DNA from: Roseateles amylovorans
GTDB lineage: Bacteria > Pseudomonadota > Gammaproteobacteria > Burkholderiales > Burkholderiaceae_C
Assembly (NCBI RefSeq): GCF_025398155.2
Contig: NZ_CP104562.2
Coordinates: forward strand, 2,852,001-2,916,000
Length of the DNA: 64,000 nt
Reading direction: 5' to 3'
This document shows, one piece after another, positions 26,397 to 35,143 of the stretch. How positions within the stretch are numbered: position 1 is the stretch's first letter; each line of letters opens with the position of its first letter. The notes below the pieces were generated by a model. That model was not told the origin of the DNA. It did no database searches and saw nothing but the letters and a program-made list of their open reading frames with translations. The position numbers and the translations under genes were made by a program.

Positions 26397-27385
26397 GCGG
26401 GCCTCCCGGCGACCTCGGTGATCGCATCGATGATGTTGGCGTAGGCCCCACAGCGACAGAGGTTGCCGCTCATCCGCTCGCGCAATTCCTCGGCGGACAG
26501 CAGCGGCCGGGCGGTGAGGTCCTGGCTGACATGGCTGGGCACGCCGGCCCGGAGTTCATCCAGCACCGCCACGGCCGAGCAGATCTGGCCGGGGGTGCAG
26601 TAGCCACACTGGTAGCCGTCATGGCGCACGAAGGCCGCCTGCATCGGATGCAGCTTGTCGGGCTGGCCGAGGCCTTCGATCGTGGTGAGCTGGGCGCCTT
26701 CATGCATCACCGCCAGCGTGAGACAGGCATTGACGCGACGACCGTCCAGCAGCACGGTGCAGGCACCGCATTGCCCGTGGTCGCAGCCCTTCTTGGTGCC
26801 GGTGAGTTTCAGATGTTCGCGCAGGGCATCCAGCAAGGTGGTGCGGTTGTCCAACTCCAGCGTGTGCGACTGGCCGTTGACCTGCAATGTGACGCGTGAC
26901 ATGGCCACGAGCTTCTCCTGCGCCGGGTGGGCGTTGCGGGGGCCGCCCTGGGCGACCACCTCGGTAGACAGACCGACACCCGCCGCACAGGCGCTTCCGG
27001 CGATCAGCAGGTGTCGCCGGGAGAGCTGCGGATCGAGCATCTCGAACCCATCGCGGGGAGCGGCGGCGGTCCGGCGATCGCCGTTGCCGCACACGGCGAG
27101 GGCCACGTCGGCCGCGCCGTCCGTCGCGAGGGTCGGCGCATTCTCGCTGCTGTGCGGGGCGGCGCCGTACGTCACAGGCCACACCGTCGGTGCGGAAGAC
27201 ACGGGCGACACGGGCGACACGGGCGACATGGGCGACATGGGCGACATGGGCGACATGGGCGACGATGGATCGCCCGCACCGGTCGCCATGGTGGAAGCGG
27301 CGTGAAGGGGATCTGACGGCAATTCAGGGCCGTGCGAGGGGCTGGCGTCACAGCGGACACAGTCCGGGGCAGATGCGGATGGCAT
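26393..27385 (-). CDS. Aldehyde oxidoreductase, 2Fe-2S subunit with Tat signal and long N-terminus (PaoA-like)
   Basis: The C-terminal 160 residues hold both 2Fe-2S motifs: GCDHGQCGACTVLLDGRRVNAC (plant ferredoxin type) and CGYCTPGQICS with GNLCRCGAY. Before them lies a twin-arginine signal (LSRRHLLIAGSACAAGVGLSTEVVA), so the assembled complex is probably exported folded to the periplasm. Unusually, about 115 residues precede the Tat motif in this model. They include a low-complexity block, four MSP and three VSP triplets encoded by a 9-base tandem array. The ATG at 27385 has GGAGAG upstream. A much shorter form starting at MLDPQLSRRH would look more like a normal PaoA but lacks a clear ribosome binding site. 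Confidence 0.82.
   Translation of the reverse strand: MPSASAPDCVRCDASPSHGPELPSDPLHAASTMATGAGDPSSPMSPMSPMSPMSPVSPVSPVSSAPTVWPVTYGAAPHSSENAPTLATDGAADVALAVCGNGDRRTAAAPRDGFEMLDPQLSRRHLLIAGSACAAGVGLSTEVVAQGGPRNAHPAQEKLVAMSRVTLQVNGQSHTLELDNRTTLLDALREHLKLTGTKKGCDHGQCGACTVLLDGRRVNACLTLAVMHEGAQLTTIEGLGQPDKLHPMQAAFVRHDGYQCGYCTPGQICSAVAVLDELRAGVPSHVSQDLTARPLLSAEELRERMSGNLCRCGAYANIIDAITEVAGRPA
27201..27263. repeat. Nine-base tandem array in the 2Fe-2S subunit leader
   Basis: Seven units of AYGGGCGAC (three ACGGGCGAC, four ATGGGCGAC) run without interruption. On the minus strand they encode the repeated Met-Ser-Pro/Val-Ser-Pro block of the iron-sulfur subunit in its longer form. Confidence 0.9.
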
Positions 27386-27491
27386 GGCGATGGCTCTCCT
27401 GGAGGCGGCCGAACTGCGGCCGAGGTGTGGCCGTCGTGCGGCACCTCGCCAAGATGGCAATCCCTGTACCTGCCGGCCCTGCGGCGGGCGG

Positions 27492-27674
27492 TCAGCGATG
27501 GGCCTGCAGCCACTCCTCCACCGACTTCGCACTGGTGCCAACCGCGTCGACCGCATGCTTGACCAGGGTGTCGGAGACGCCGAAGCGTTCGCCCCAGTAG
27601 CGCAGCTCGTAGTCGTCGAGCACGTTCACATGGTTGCGGTCGGAGCCGTGGGTGTTGGAGGTCTCTTCAGGCAT
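27492..27674 (-). CDS. DUF3606 domain protein
   Basis: The 60-residue protein matches the small DUF3606 family: a core of VLDDYELRYWGERFGVSDTLVKHAVDAVG followed by a short helical tail (SVEEWLQAHR). In this family the segment resembles a helix-turn-helix, but function is unknown. It is cytoplasmic with no membrane segment. The ATG at 27674 is preceded by GGGAGA; an upstream in-frame ATG at 27710 lacks one. It is a single gene upstream of the oxidoreductase operon, reading the same way with a gap of about 106 bases. Confidence 0.8.
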   Translation of the reverse strand: MPEETSNTHGSDRNHVNVLDDYELRYWGERFGVSDTLVKHAVDAVGTSAKSVEEWLQAHR

Positions 27675-27788
27675 GACAGTCTCCCGTAGGGTGAGCCGCA
27701 GCGCAGCCATCGACGTACCGGCTGAGCGGCATTGTCACGACCCCCGGCATCGCTGTCGATCATGATGTGATCGTCATGACCGTCGGGC

Positions 27789-29939
27789 TCAATGCGAGGG
27801 ATCGTCGCGCACCAGCGTGGACGGCGGCACGCGATTTTCATCGTTGTCCATGCCTGCACCCGGGTCTTCCTCGCCGGCGACCGACTCCTCGAAGGCGTGC
27901 TCCGGCACCGGTGTCGGACGGACGCTGGGTGCGGGGGACGGGGCGGCGGGTGCGGGGCCAGCGGCATGTGGCGGGTCGGCGCGGTCGGCAGCGGGATCCT
28001 CGGTGGGTCGGGTGGCGGCAGGGAAATCGGACGATGAGGTCATGACGGGAGCCCCGGTGGTGGCCATTGCGAACTGATGCTTGCCGTTGCGCTTGGCCTG
28101 ATACATGGCGGCGTCTGCCGATCGCATCAGCAAGTCGGACTGGCGGCCATGTCGAGGGGCAAACGCGATGCCGATGCTGGCGCCCACGGCTGCTTCGCCG
28201 CCGTCGGGCAACCGGATCGGCTCGCGCAAGGCGTTGAGCAGGCGGTGCAGCGCGGGTTCGGCCTCCGCCTCGCTGCGCAGCGAGGCCAGCAGCACGCCGA
28301 ACTCGTCCCCACCCAGCCGGGCCACCAGATCATGGCTGCGGACGCCGGCCTGAAGCCGTTGGGCCACCACCCGCAGCACCAGGTCGCCGGCGTCATGGCC
28401 GAACTGGTCGTTGACGTCCTTGAAGCCGTCCAGGTCCACATAGCAGACCGCCAGCAGGCTGCTGCGGTCGTCCAGCAGCGAAAGCGCACCGGTGAGCCGG
28501 TCGGCAAAACGGACGCGGTTGGGCAGACCGGTCAGGGCGTCATGCACCGCCAGGTGCTGGGCGTTGACCTCGCTCTCCTTCAGCGCGCTGACGTCGACCA
28601 TCATCCAGATCGACTCCTGTGCCGACACCGGCGCGCCGCTGAGGTCGATCCACAATGCGGAGCCATCCTTGCGCCGCATGCGCAGCTGTTGCCGGTAGCG
28701 CCGGCCCTGGGCGAAGGCGTCCTGCGCCTGCTGTGCGACGTGGTCGTAGGAGGCCTGGTCCAGGTAGAGCGCACGGGTGGGCTGTTGGATCAACGCCTGG
28801 CTGTCATAGCCGAACAGCGCATCCAGGGCGCGGTTCTTCCAGGTCATGAGCTCGCCGCGCACCCGCGCCATGCCGACCAGCTCGTTGTCCAGCATCAGGC
28901 TCTGTTCCGCTGCCAGCCGCGAGACTTGTTCGCGGGCACGGAGCTCGCGGCGCTGCTGTCGGTACACGACATAGGAGCAGGCCAGGGCGGTCAGGATGAC
29001 GATGGCCGCCAGCAGGCTCTGCTGCTGGGCCTCGCTGCGCCAGGCGGTGAGGAAATCGGCGGTGCTGGTGCCGGTGAGGATGATCAGCGGATAACCCCGC
29101 ACTTGGCGGTAGGCGGTGATGCGTTCGATGTTGTCGATGCGGGTAGGGGTGAGGTACCAGCCACGGGTCGGGTCGCGGGCGAACTGCCGGACAAAATCTT
29201 CGGAGACGATGATCTCGCCCAGCCCGCGGTTGGATTGGGGCTCGGCCGCCGAGTAGCGAGCAATCAGCCGCATCGACAACGAGCGCAGCGAGATGGCGCC
29301 CTCCGGCCCGATGGCGAGATGCCGGAAGTTGTCGACGAAGTGATCGGTGGACAGCACGGTGTAGGCCACGCCCGCAAACTGGCCGTTCTCGCCTTCCAGC
29401 CGACGCGCCACCACGATGCCCCATTGCGCCAGCAGCCGCCCGTACAAGGGTTCGGACACCACCATGCCCGCTCCGTTGCGCGCCAGGGAGAAGTAATCGC
29501 GGTCGGCGACGTTGAGCTGGTGTTCTTCGGCCGCCAGCCCGTAGACGACCTGACCGGAGGCGTCGGTGATCCGGATGACGTCCACCTGCGGCAGCAGGCT
29601 GCGTTGGTCGGCAATCGCGCGCTCCATCGCGCGACGCAGCTCGGCCTCGGTGCCGCGGACGCGACGGTACTGCAGGGCGATGGTGGCCAGCGCGTTGTCC
29701 ACCTGCTTGAGTTCGGCGCCGAGTTCGATCGACAGGCTGCTGGCCAGGTTCTCGGTGGTCTCGCGGGCGCGGACCTCGTCCGCCTCCCGGCTGGCCCGCA
29801 GCGCAAGCACCGTGGCCAGCACCACCGACAGGGCCACGATCAGATTGCCGGCCACCAACCAGGCAGCGAGGCGTCGCAAGGGACGGGGGGCGGGAAGATG
29901 CAGGCGGTCCATCGGGGCGCGGGAGTTGATCGCACCCAT
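27789..29939 (-). CDS. Membrane diguanylate cyclase (Cache-PAS-GGDEF)
   Basis: The 716-residue protein would make cyclic di-GMP from GTP. It has two transmembrane segments (about 25-47 and 302-322) around a periplasmic Cache-like sensor (VYGLAAEEHQLNVADRDYFS). A PAS domain (about 345-455) and a GGDEF domain (about 465-630) follow, with an intact RLGGDEFGVL active site. An inhibitory-site motif RSHD lies five residues before the GGDEF, so product inhibition is likely. The C-terminal 80 residues are Pro/Ala-rich and acidic, predicted disordered, which is unusual for the class. It is a single gene. An internal ATG at 29912 is an alternative start. Confidence 0.9.
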   Translation of the reverse strand: MGAINSRAPMDRLHLPAPRPLRRLAAWLVAGNLIVALSVVLATVLALRASREADEVRARETTENLASSLSIELGAELKQVDNALATIALQYRRVRGTEAELRRAMERAIADQRSLLPQVDVIRITDASGQVVYGLAAEEHQLNVADRDYFSLARNGAGMVVSEPLYGRLLAQWGIVVARRLEGENGQFAGVAYTVLSTDHFVDNFRHLAIGPEGAISLRSLSMRLIARYSAAEPQSNRGLGEIIVSEDFVRQFARDPTRGWYLTPTRIDNIERITAYRQVRGYPLIILTGTSTADFLTAWRSEAQQQSLLAAIVILTALACSYVVYRQQRRELRAREQVSRLAAEQSLMLDNELVGMARVRGELMTWKNRALDALFGYDSQALIQQPTRALYLDQASYDHVAQQAQDAFAQGRRYRQQLRMRRKDGSALWIDLSGAPVSAQESIWMMVDVSALKESEVNAQHLAVHDALTGLPNRVRFADRLTGALSLLDDRSSLLAVCYVDLDGFKDVNDQFGHDAGDLVLRVVAQRLQAGVRSHDLVARLGGDEFGVLLASLRSEAEAEPALHRLLNALREPIRLPDGGEAAVGASIGIAFAPRHGRQSDLLMRSADAAMYQAKRNGKHQFAMATTGAPVMTSSSDFPAATRPTEDPAADRADPPHAAGPAPAAPSPAPSVRPTPVPEHAFEESVAGEEDPGAGMDNDENRVPPSTLVRDDPSH

Positions 29940-29987
29940 CCTAACGGCATGACGGGCCGAGACCGATCGAGGCAGGGCCCGTGCCCG

Positions 29988-30017
29988 CCCGCACCCGCAC
30001 CCGCACCCGCACCCGCA
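29988..30017. repeat. Hexanucleotide array behind the GNAT toxin gene
   Basis: Five CCCGCA units sit 6 bases beyond the stop codon of the acetyltransferase gene, in the gap before the diguanylate cyclase gene. Confidence 0.85.
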
Positions 30018-30023
30018 CGGCGG

Positions 30024-30536
30024 TCAGGCGTTGGGCGGTGCGGTCGATGATGCTTTGAGGCCCAGCATGACGGTCAGCGGCTCCATCGGGGACTGGACAA
30101 AGCCGTGCTTGCAGTAGAACCCCTTGGCCTGCTCATCGATGGAATGGCACAGCAGGGCGCGGCCCCCGACGATCTGAGCGGCCTCGGCGCTGCGCAGCAC
30201 CGCGTCCCGCAGCAGTCCGCTGCCGATGCCCAGGCCTTGCCAGGCTGAATGCACCGCCAGCCGACCCAGCACGAACACCGGAATGGGTTGCGGCATGTTG
30301 CGGCGCAGGGCACCGGGTGTGGCGTCCGCAGCCACCGCACCCGGCGCCAGGGCGTAGTAGCCGACAACCTGCTGATCGCTGGTGCTGACCACATAGGTCC
30401 GCGATGCGCCGGCCGCCTGATTGGGCAGTGCGCGGCGCTGCAGCCAATCAGTCAGCGGGGTATGGGTGCAGGTGAAGGCCGAGCAATCATGCGCGGCGGT
30501 GATCAAGGTCGGTGGACGGAGTGATGGATGCCTCAT
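30024..30536 (-). CDS. GNAT-family acetyltransferase toxin (TacT/AtaT-like)
   Basis: The 170-residue protein is a GCN5-type acetyltransferase. It has the acetyl-CoA-binding motif FVLGRLAVHSAWQGLGIGSGLL (Q-x-x-G-x-G) and the late Tyr in KGFYCKHGF. Toxins of this kind acetylate the amino group on aminoacyl-tRNA and stop translation; this is known for TacT and AtaT and inferred here. The ATG at 30536 overlaps the antitoxin stop as ATGA, the usual tight coupling. An ATG at 30545 is possible. The upstream DUF1778 antitoxin supports the assignment. Confidence 0.88.
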   Translation of the reverse strand: MRHPSLRPPTLITAAHDCSAFTCTHTPLTDWLQRRALPNQAAGASRTYVVSTSDQQVVGYYALAPGAVAADATPGALRRNMPQPIPVFVLGRLAVHSAWQGLGIGSGLLRDAVLRSAEAAQIVGGRALLCHSIDEQAKGFYCKHGFVQSPMEPLTVMLGLKASSTAPPNA

Positions 30537-30802
30537 TGATCCCATGGCGCTTTTTTCGCGAGCAACCGATTGACGGCCGCGTTCTGGTCGATCGGCTGGT
30601 CCAGCACGGCCTGGAAGGCCTGCATCTGCGCTTCGTCCAGTTGGAAGAAGGCGCGGTCCAGCAGCACGCGCTGTGCCTCCGCCTCCGACGCGGCCATGAT
30701 GAAGTCCGTGCGGGTCTTGCCTTGGGCGGTGGCAGCGCGATCGATCAGATCGCGGAAGTCCGTGGTGGCTCGGAAGTTGATGGTGGTGGTAGATGCCGTC
30801 AT
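30533..30802 (-). CDS. DUF1778 ribbon-helix-helix antitoxin (TacA-like)
   Basis: The 89-residue protein has an N-terminal ribbon-helix-helix DNA-binding part (TTINFRATTDFRDLIDRAATAQGKTRTDFIM as region 6-36). Its C-terminal tail (AFFQLDEAQMQAFQAVLDQP) is of the kind that wraps the GNAT toxin. It should neutralise the toxin and repress its own promoter. The gene comes first and overlaps the toxin by four bases. A perfect palindrome lies in the likely promoter about 75 bases upstream. Order, size and overlap all fit type II toxin-antitoxin systems. Confidence 0.9.
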   Translation of the reverse strand: MTASTTTINFRATTDFRDLIDRAATAQGKTRTDFIMAASEAEAQRVLLDRAFFQLDEAQMQAFQAVLDQPIDQNAAVNRLLAKKAPWDQ

Positions 30803-31111
30803 GGTGTGGCTCCGTCCTCAAGGGGTTCAGGCGGGGTTGTAACCCGATTTGTCAGAGCCTGATCTTCCGAGCTTTGTACGTACACTGTCAATACGCTTGA
30901 TCGCGTGGGGCACTGACCTCATTGAGTCGTTCGGCGCCTCCATTCAGGCGTGATGGTGGTCGCGGGCGCGGGCTCGGGTGCGGGCCCGGCGCGCCGGTCG
31001 AGCGGCTTCCAGGCGGGGTGCCGGGCGCAGGGCGTCGGTTATCGTTGCCGGTGGGCCGAGACAGGACGGTGGGCGCTCGGGCGTGACGAGGATCGAAAGG
31101 AAGACCGGCTG
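30803..31111. other. Divergent intergenic region, toxin-antitoxin / FAD oxidoreductase
   Basis: About 310 bases. The left part holds the antitoxin promoter and operator (30863-30891). The right part (about 30957-31010) is a GC-rich run of loosely repeated GCGGGC/GCGGGT hexamers before the oxidoreductase gene. No small gene is supported. Confidence 0.5.
30863..30891 (-). promoter_or_regulatory. Toxin-antitoxin promoter with palindromic operator
   Basis: On the minus strand a perfect -35 hexamer TTGACA (30891-30886) is followed by the perfect 10-base palindrome TGTACGTACA (30884-30875). A weak -10 (GGAAGA or GAAGAT) follows near 30862-30868. A palindrome between -35 and -10 is a natural site for repression by the ribbon-helix-helix antitoxin. 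Confidence 0.55.
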
Positions 31112-32221
31112 ATGGAACGCGTGGACTGCATCGTGATCGGTGCCGGGGTGGTGGGCCTGGCGGTGGCGCGGGCGATGGCGGCTCGTGGGCTGGAGACCGT
31201 GGTGCTGGAGCGCGAGCGCGCCATCGGCACCGGCACCAGTTCGCGCAACAGCGAGGTGATCCATGCCGGCATCTACTACCCGGAAGGCTCGCTGAAGGCC
31301 CGCTGGTGTGTGCGGGGCAAGGCGTTGCTGTATGCCTACTGCGCTGCGCGCGGCATTGCGCACCGTCGCTGCGGAAAGTGGATCGTGGCCACGAGCGACG
31401 GACAGCAGCAGGCGCTGCATGCGCTGCTGGACGCCGGGCGGGCCAACGGCGTGGAGGACTTGACGCTCATCAGTGCCGCGACCGCCGCGACGCTGGAGCC
31501 ACAGCTCCAGGGCGTGGCTGTCCTTCAGAGCGGCTCTACCGGGATTGTCGACAGCCATGCGCTGATGCTGTCGCTGCAGGGAGACGCCGAGGCGGATGGC
31601 GCCATGCTGGCCTTCGACGCCCCGGTGCTGGGTGGGGATGTTGGTCCGGATGGCCTGGTCCTGCACATCGGTGGCGAGCAGCCGATGGAGATCGCCGCCG
31701 GTCTGGTGATCAACTGTGCGGGTCTGCACGCGCAGGCGGTGGCGCAGGCGTTGACCGGCATGCCTGCGCTGCAGGTGCCGGCCTTGCATCTGGCCAAGGG
31801 CAGCTATTTCGCCTTGGCGGGGCGCTCGCCGTTTTCTCGGCTGATCTATCCGGTGCCCGAGCCCGGTGGGCTGGGCGTGCATCTGACCCTGGACCTCGCG
31901 GGGCAGGCGCGTTTCGGTCCGGATGTCGAGTGGGTGGCGCCGGATCCGGACCGCCTGGACTACCGCGTGGATTCGCGACGGGCCGATGCCTTCTACGGCG
32001 CCATTCGCCGGTACTGGCCCGCTTTGCCTGATGGGGCGCTGCAGCCGGCTTACGCGGGCGTTCGGCCCAAGCTCAGCGGCCAGGGGGAGCCCGCGGCCGA
32101 CTTCATGATCCAGACCGCGTCAGCGCATGGGGTGCGGGGACTCGTGAACCTCTTCGGCATCGAATCGCCGGGACTGACCGCTTGCCTGGCGATTGCCGAG
32201 GCGGTGTCTGCCGCGGTGTAG
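31112..32221 (+). CDS. FAD-dependent oxidoreductase, L-2-hydroxyglutarate oxidase-like
   Basis: The 369-residue flavoprotein belongs to the D-amino-acid oxidase/DAO superfamily. The dinucleotide-binding motif CIVIGAGVVGLAVARAMA is at the N-terminus. SSRNSEVIHAGIYYPEGSLKA, typical of LhgO-like proteins, follows, and the C-terminal part has YAGVRPKLSGQGEPAADFMI and NLFGIESPGLT. It probably oxidises a 2-hydroxy acid such as L-2-hydroxyglutarate, passing electrons onward; the substrate is inferred from family likeness only. The ATG at 31112 follows AAGGAAGA with a 7-base gap. It is a single gene divergent from the toxin-antitoxin pair. Confidence 0.85.
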   Translation: MERVDCIVIGAGVVGLAVARAMAARGLETVVLERERAIGTGTSSRNSEVIHAGIYYPEGSLKARWCVRGKALLYAYCAARGIAHRRCGKWIVATSDGQQQALHALLDAGRANGVEDLTLISAATAATLEPQLQGVAVLQSGSTGIVDSHALMLSLQGDAEADGAMLAFDAPVLGGDVGPDGLVLHIGGEQPMEIAAGLVINCAGLHAQAVAQALTGMPALQVPALHLAKGSYFALAGRSPFSRLIYPVPEPGGLGVHLTLDLAGQARFGPDVEWVAPDPDRLDYRVDSRRADAFYGAIRRYWPALPDGALQPAYAGVRPKLSGQGEPAADFMIQTASAHGVRGLVNLFGIESPGLTACLAIAEAVSAAV

Positions 32222-32290
32222 ATCGGGGAAGGGCGGTGCCGCATCGAACGGCGAAGCCAAGGGCTCATCGAAGAGCGGTCCGGTAGCCGG

Positions 32291-32353
32291 GATGACGTGG
32301 ATGAGCGGGATGAGCGGAATAAGCGGAATAAGCGGGATAGGCGGGATAGGCGG
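32291..32353. repeat. Nine-base tandem array behind the oxidoreductase gene
   Basis: Seven units of the form RATRRGCGG (GATGAGCGG, AATAAGCGG and GATAGGCGG in pairs, led by one diverged GATGACGTG) run between two convergent genes. The paired variants suggest stepwise duplication. Confidence 0.88.
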
Positions 32354-32416
32354 GTGCGCGTGATCTCGGACCGCGCGGCCATCCCATTGAGATGGCCCGC
32401 ATGCCGTGCGATGCGT

Positions 32417-34447
32417 TCACGCCGCCTTCGGGGTCCTCGGCGCGCGCGGGCGCGCCTTGCGGACATAGGCGGGCAGGAAGGTACGGGTCTCCGCCGACTT
32501 CTGGTCTGATCGGCGACTGGCCACTGCGAGGCCGGTGACTGCCTCCGCCGCATCCATTCCGATCTGTCCGATGGTTGACGCTTGCGGTGCCTCGGCGGGT
32601 GGCTGGGCGGCGTCGCCGAAGGCCACCGTGACACTGTCCTTGGAAGCCGCCACCACGCGGCCCAGTCCATAGCGCGGCACGCGAACCATCTCGCCGATGT
32701 CGAACACCGGTGCAATGGGGACGGGCTTGGCGGCTGGCGTCGATTCCCTGCTCGATTCGCTGCTCGCTTCCCTGCTTGCGGCCCGGTTCGCGTCCCCGCG
32801 CCGGTCCTTGTTCGTCGCGCTTGTCGCTTCCTGCGCGGCGTCGCTATCGCTGTCTTGCAGGTGCTCCGCCTGGGCGGCGCCAGCGGTGGCCGCGCGCTGC
32901 AACGCCTGTTCATGCTGATCCATGCGGGTGCAGTTGTCGCAACCGTGGCAGCGGTCAAATCCGTCGCTCTCTCCGAAGGCTTCCAGCATCACGCGCCATC
33001 GGCACAGGCCGCTCTGTGCATAGAACACCATCTGCTCAAGCCGCCGATGGTCCAGGGCAGCCTTGTCCTCGTAGCGGCGCAGCGCGTCGGTGAGTTCGGC
33101 CAGGTCGTGGTCGGTGCGGTCAGTGAGCTGCCAATGGCCTTGATCGTTCACGGCCACCCAGCCCTCTCGTCGCAACAAGCCGCACAGCACCCGCAGCTTG
33201 TTGAGCGGACGTTTCAGTCGGTCACGCAAGGCGTCCAGGGTCCAGCCTGCAGGGTCCGGCGCGGTTGTGGCCAGCGCATTCAGCACGGCCTGGGCGTCCT
33301 CGGGCACCGGATAGCGGCCATTGAGGAAGAACTGCTGCACCGCGCGGTCGCTGGGCACAAACAGCAGGGTGTTGTCCGCCCGCAGCCCGTCGCGGCCGGC
33401 GCGGCCGGACTCCTGGTAGTAGACATCCAGGCCCGCCGGCAACTGGTAGTGGATCACCTGTCGGATCTCTGCCTTGTCGATGCCGAGTCCGAAGGCATTG
33501 GTCGCCACCATCACCGAGGCCTGGCCGGTCATGAAGGCGTCCTGGGCCGCGTGTCGCAGGCTGGCGCGCAGGCGGCCGTGATAGAGCGTGGCCTCGATGC
33601 CGCTGTCACGCAGCTTGGCATGGACCGCCTCGGCGGCCTTGACCGTGGCGGTGTAGACGATGGACGCGCCGGGCGCCGCCTGATCGGGCGGGGCTTGCAG
33701 CAACGCGAGCAGGCGGCGGCATTTGTCTTCGTCGTCCGCCAGCGGCTCGACCCGGTAGTGCAGATTGGGGCGGTAGCTGCCGGCGACCAGTCGGCCGGAG
33801 CGCGGGATGTTCAACTGCTCGGCGATCTCCGCGATGACCTCGTCGCTGGCCGTAGCGGTGAGTGCGAGCACCGTCGGCTTGCCCAGCGCCTTCACCGCCT
33901 CGCCCAATTGAAGAAAGGCGGGCCGGAAGTCGTGGCCCCATTCCGCAATGCAGTGCGCCTCGTCGACCACCAGCAGGTCAGTGGGATGCGCTTGCAGCGC
34001 GGCCAGCCAGTCGGCATCGGCCAGGCGCTCCGGCGTGATCATCACCACGCGGGCGCTGCCGTCCAGCGCCGCGGCGCTTTCCCGGGCCAGCGTGGCGGCA
34101 TCCAGGCCGCTGTGCAACTGCGCGGCCGACAGTCCGATGGCCTCCAGCCGGCGGCACTGGTCCTCCATCAGGGCAATCAAAGGCGACACCACCACCGTGC
34201 GTCCGGGCAGCAGGCTGGCAGGCAACTGATAGCACAGCGACTTGCCCGCGCCGGTGGGCATCACCGCCAAGGTGTTGAGGCCTCGGAGCACCCGTTCCAC
34301 CACTTCCTGCTGGCCGGCCCGCCAACGTCGCAGGCCGAATCGTCGCAACTGCTGCTGCAGGGTGCGCGCGCTGGGGAGGCGACCGGGACGGAAGGACATC
34401 TGGGACGGCTGGGACGGCTGGACAGGACGAGGCTGGGCGATCGGCAT
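32417..34447 (-). CDS. recQ: RecQ-family ATP-dependent DNA helicase
   Basis: The protein of about 676 residues unwinds DNA in repair and recombination. Motif I is VMPTGAGKSLCYQLP. Motif II is the DEAH box in LLVVDEAHCIAEWGHDFRP, with the RecQ-specific loop. Motif VI is YYQESGRAGRDG. A Cys-rich zinc-binding region (CRWRVML, CHGCDNC) follows. The C-terminal 170 residues differ from E. coli RecQ. They are a low-complexity Ser/Ala/Arg/Glu stretch, then a small beta domain (IGEMVRVPRYGLGRVVAASKDSVTVAF) in place of an obvious HRDC domain. The start is uncertain; ATGs at 34447 and 34399 are both possible and neither has a clear ribosome binding site. Confidence 0.9.
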   Translation of the reverse strand: MPIAQPRPVQPSQPSQMSFRPGRLPSARTLQQQLRRFGLRRWRAGQQEVVERVLRGLNTLAVMPTGAGKSLCYQLPASLLPGRTVVVSPLIALMEDQCRRLEAIGLSAAQLHSGLDAATLARESAAALDGSARVVMITPERLADADWLAALQAHPTDLLVVDEAHCIAEWGHDFRPAFLQLGEAVKALGKPTVLALTATASDEVIAEIAEQLNIPRSGRLVAGSYRPNLHYRVEPLADDEDKCRRLLALLQAPPDQAAPGASIVYTATVKAAEAVHAKLRDSGIEATLYHGRLRASLRHAAQDAFMTGQASVMVATNAFGLGIDKAEIRQVIHYQLPAGLDVYYQESGRAGRDGLRADNTLLFVPSDRAVQQFFLNGRYPVPEDAQAVLNALATTAPDPAGWTLDALRDRLKRPLNKLRVLCGLLRREGWVAVNDQGHWQLTDRTDHDLAELTDALRRYEDKAALDHRRLEQMVFYAQSGLCRWRVMLEAFGESDGFDRCHGCDNCTRMDQHEQALQRAATAGAAQAEHLQDSDSDAAQEATSATNKDRRGDANRAASREASSESSRESTPAAKPVPIAPVFDIGEMVRVPRYGLGRVVAASKDSVTVAFGDAAQPPAEAPQASTIGQIGMDAAEAVTGLAVASRRSDQKSAETRTFLPAYVRKARPRAPRTPKAA

Positions 34448-34732
34448 GGGCGGAGCAATCAAGCGGTGGTCAAGCGGTGGACATGGGCTGGACCGACCGC
34501 CGTTTGCGCCCGGCCGGTGGGATCGGCCATCGCGACCGATCCGAGCCCCCTGATGTCGCTCCGTCAAGCAATCTGCGCTCCCGTGATCGCGGGGCCCTCA
34601 CGTCGAGGATCAAGGGGACAGCCGCGCCGGGTGCCGCCGCCGGGTCGTCGACGGGCACATCGGTTGCCATCAGCAGCCTAGCCGGGACGCAGTGGCGCGT
34701 CCCTCCGCTTACAACGCGAATGGAGAAATTTC

Positions 34733-34888
34733 ATGATCAGCACGATCCTGCTTGTCGTCCTCATCCTGCTTCTGATCGGCGCACTGCCGTCGTGGCCGCA
34801 CAGTCGCAGCTGGGGCTACTACCCCAGCGGCGGTCTGGGCCTGGTGGTGCTGATCCTGGTGATCCTGCTGCTGATGGGCTACATCTGA
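34733..34888 (+). CDS. DUF3309 small membrane protein
   Basis: This 51-residue protein has two hydrophobic segments (MISTILLVVLILLLIGALP and LGLVVLILVILLLMGYI) joined by a Trp/Tyr-rich loop (SWPHSRSWGYYPSGG). That is the hallmark of the DUF3309 family found in many proteobacteria. Function is unknown. It would span the inner membrane twice. The ATG at 34733 follows GGAGAAA with good spacing. It is a single gene divergent from recQ. Confidence 0.85.
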   Translation: MISTILLVVLILLLIGALPSWPHSRSWGYYPSGGLGLVVLILVILLLMGYI

Positions 34889-35043
34889 CCCACCGCTGTG
34901 GTGAATCGGGCCGGCCAGTGTCCGGACGGTCGCCACAGCGTCACCGCGTCCGAAGCCATTCGTACGGCAGCGTTGGCGCCCGTGGATGCGCGCACACCCA
35001 GACATGCAGATGCGCGGTCGCTGTGTCATGCGACCGCGTTCTC

Positions 35044-35079
35044 ACGTTTTCACGTTCTGACGTTCTGACGTTCTGACGT
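35044..35079. repeat. Eight-base tandem array
   Basis: Three exact ACGTTCTG units, preceded by a related ACGTTTTC unit, lie between DUF3309 and the end of the FabG gene. Confidence 0.8.
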
Positions 35080-35143
35080 GCTCCAGCTCTCACGCGCTCT
35101 GGTGATCCAGGTCTCGCCGATGAACGCGGGACCTCGAGGCCGC

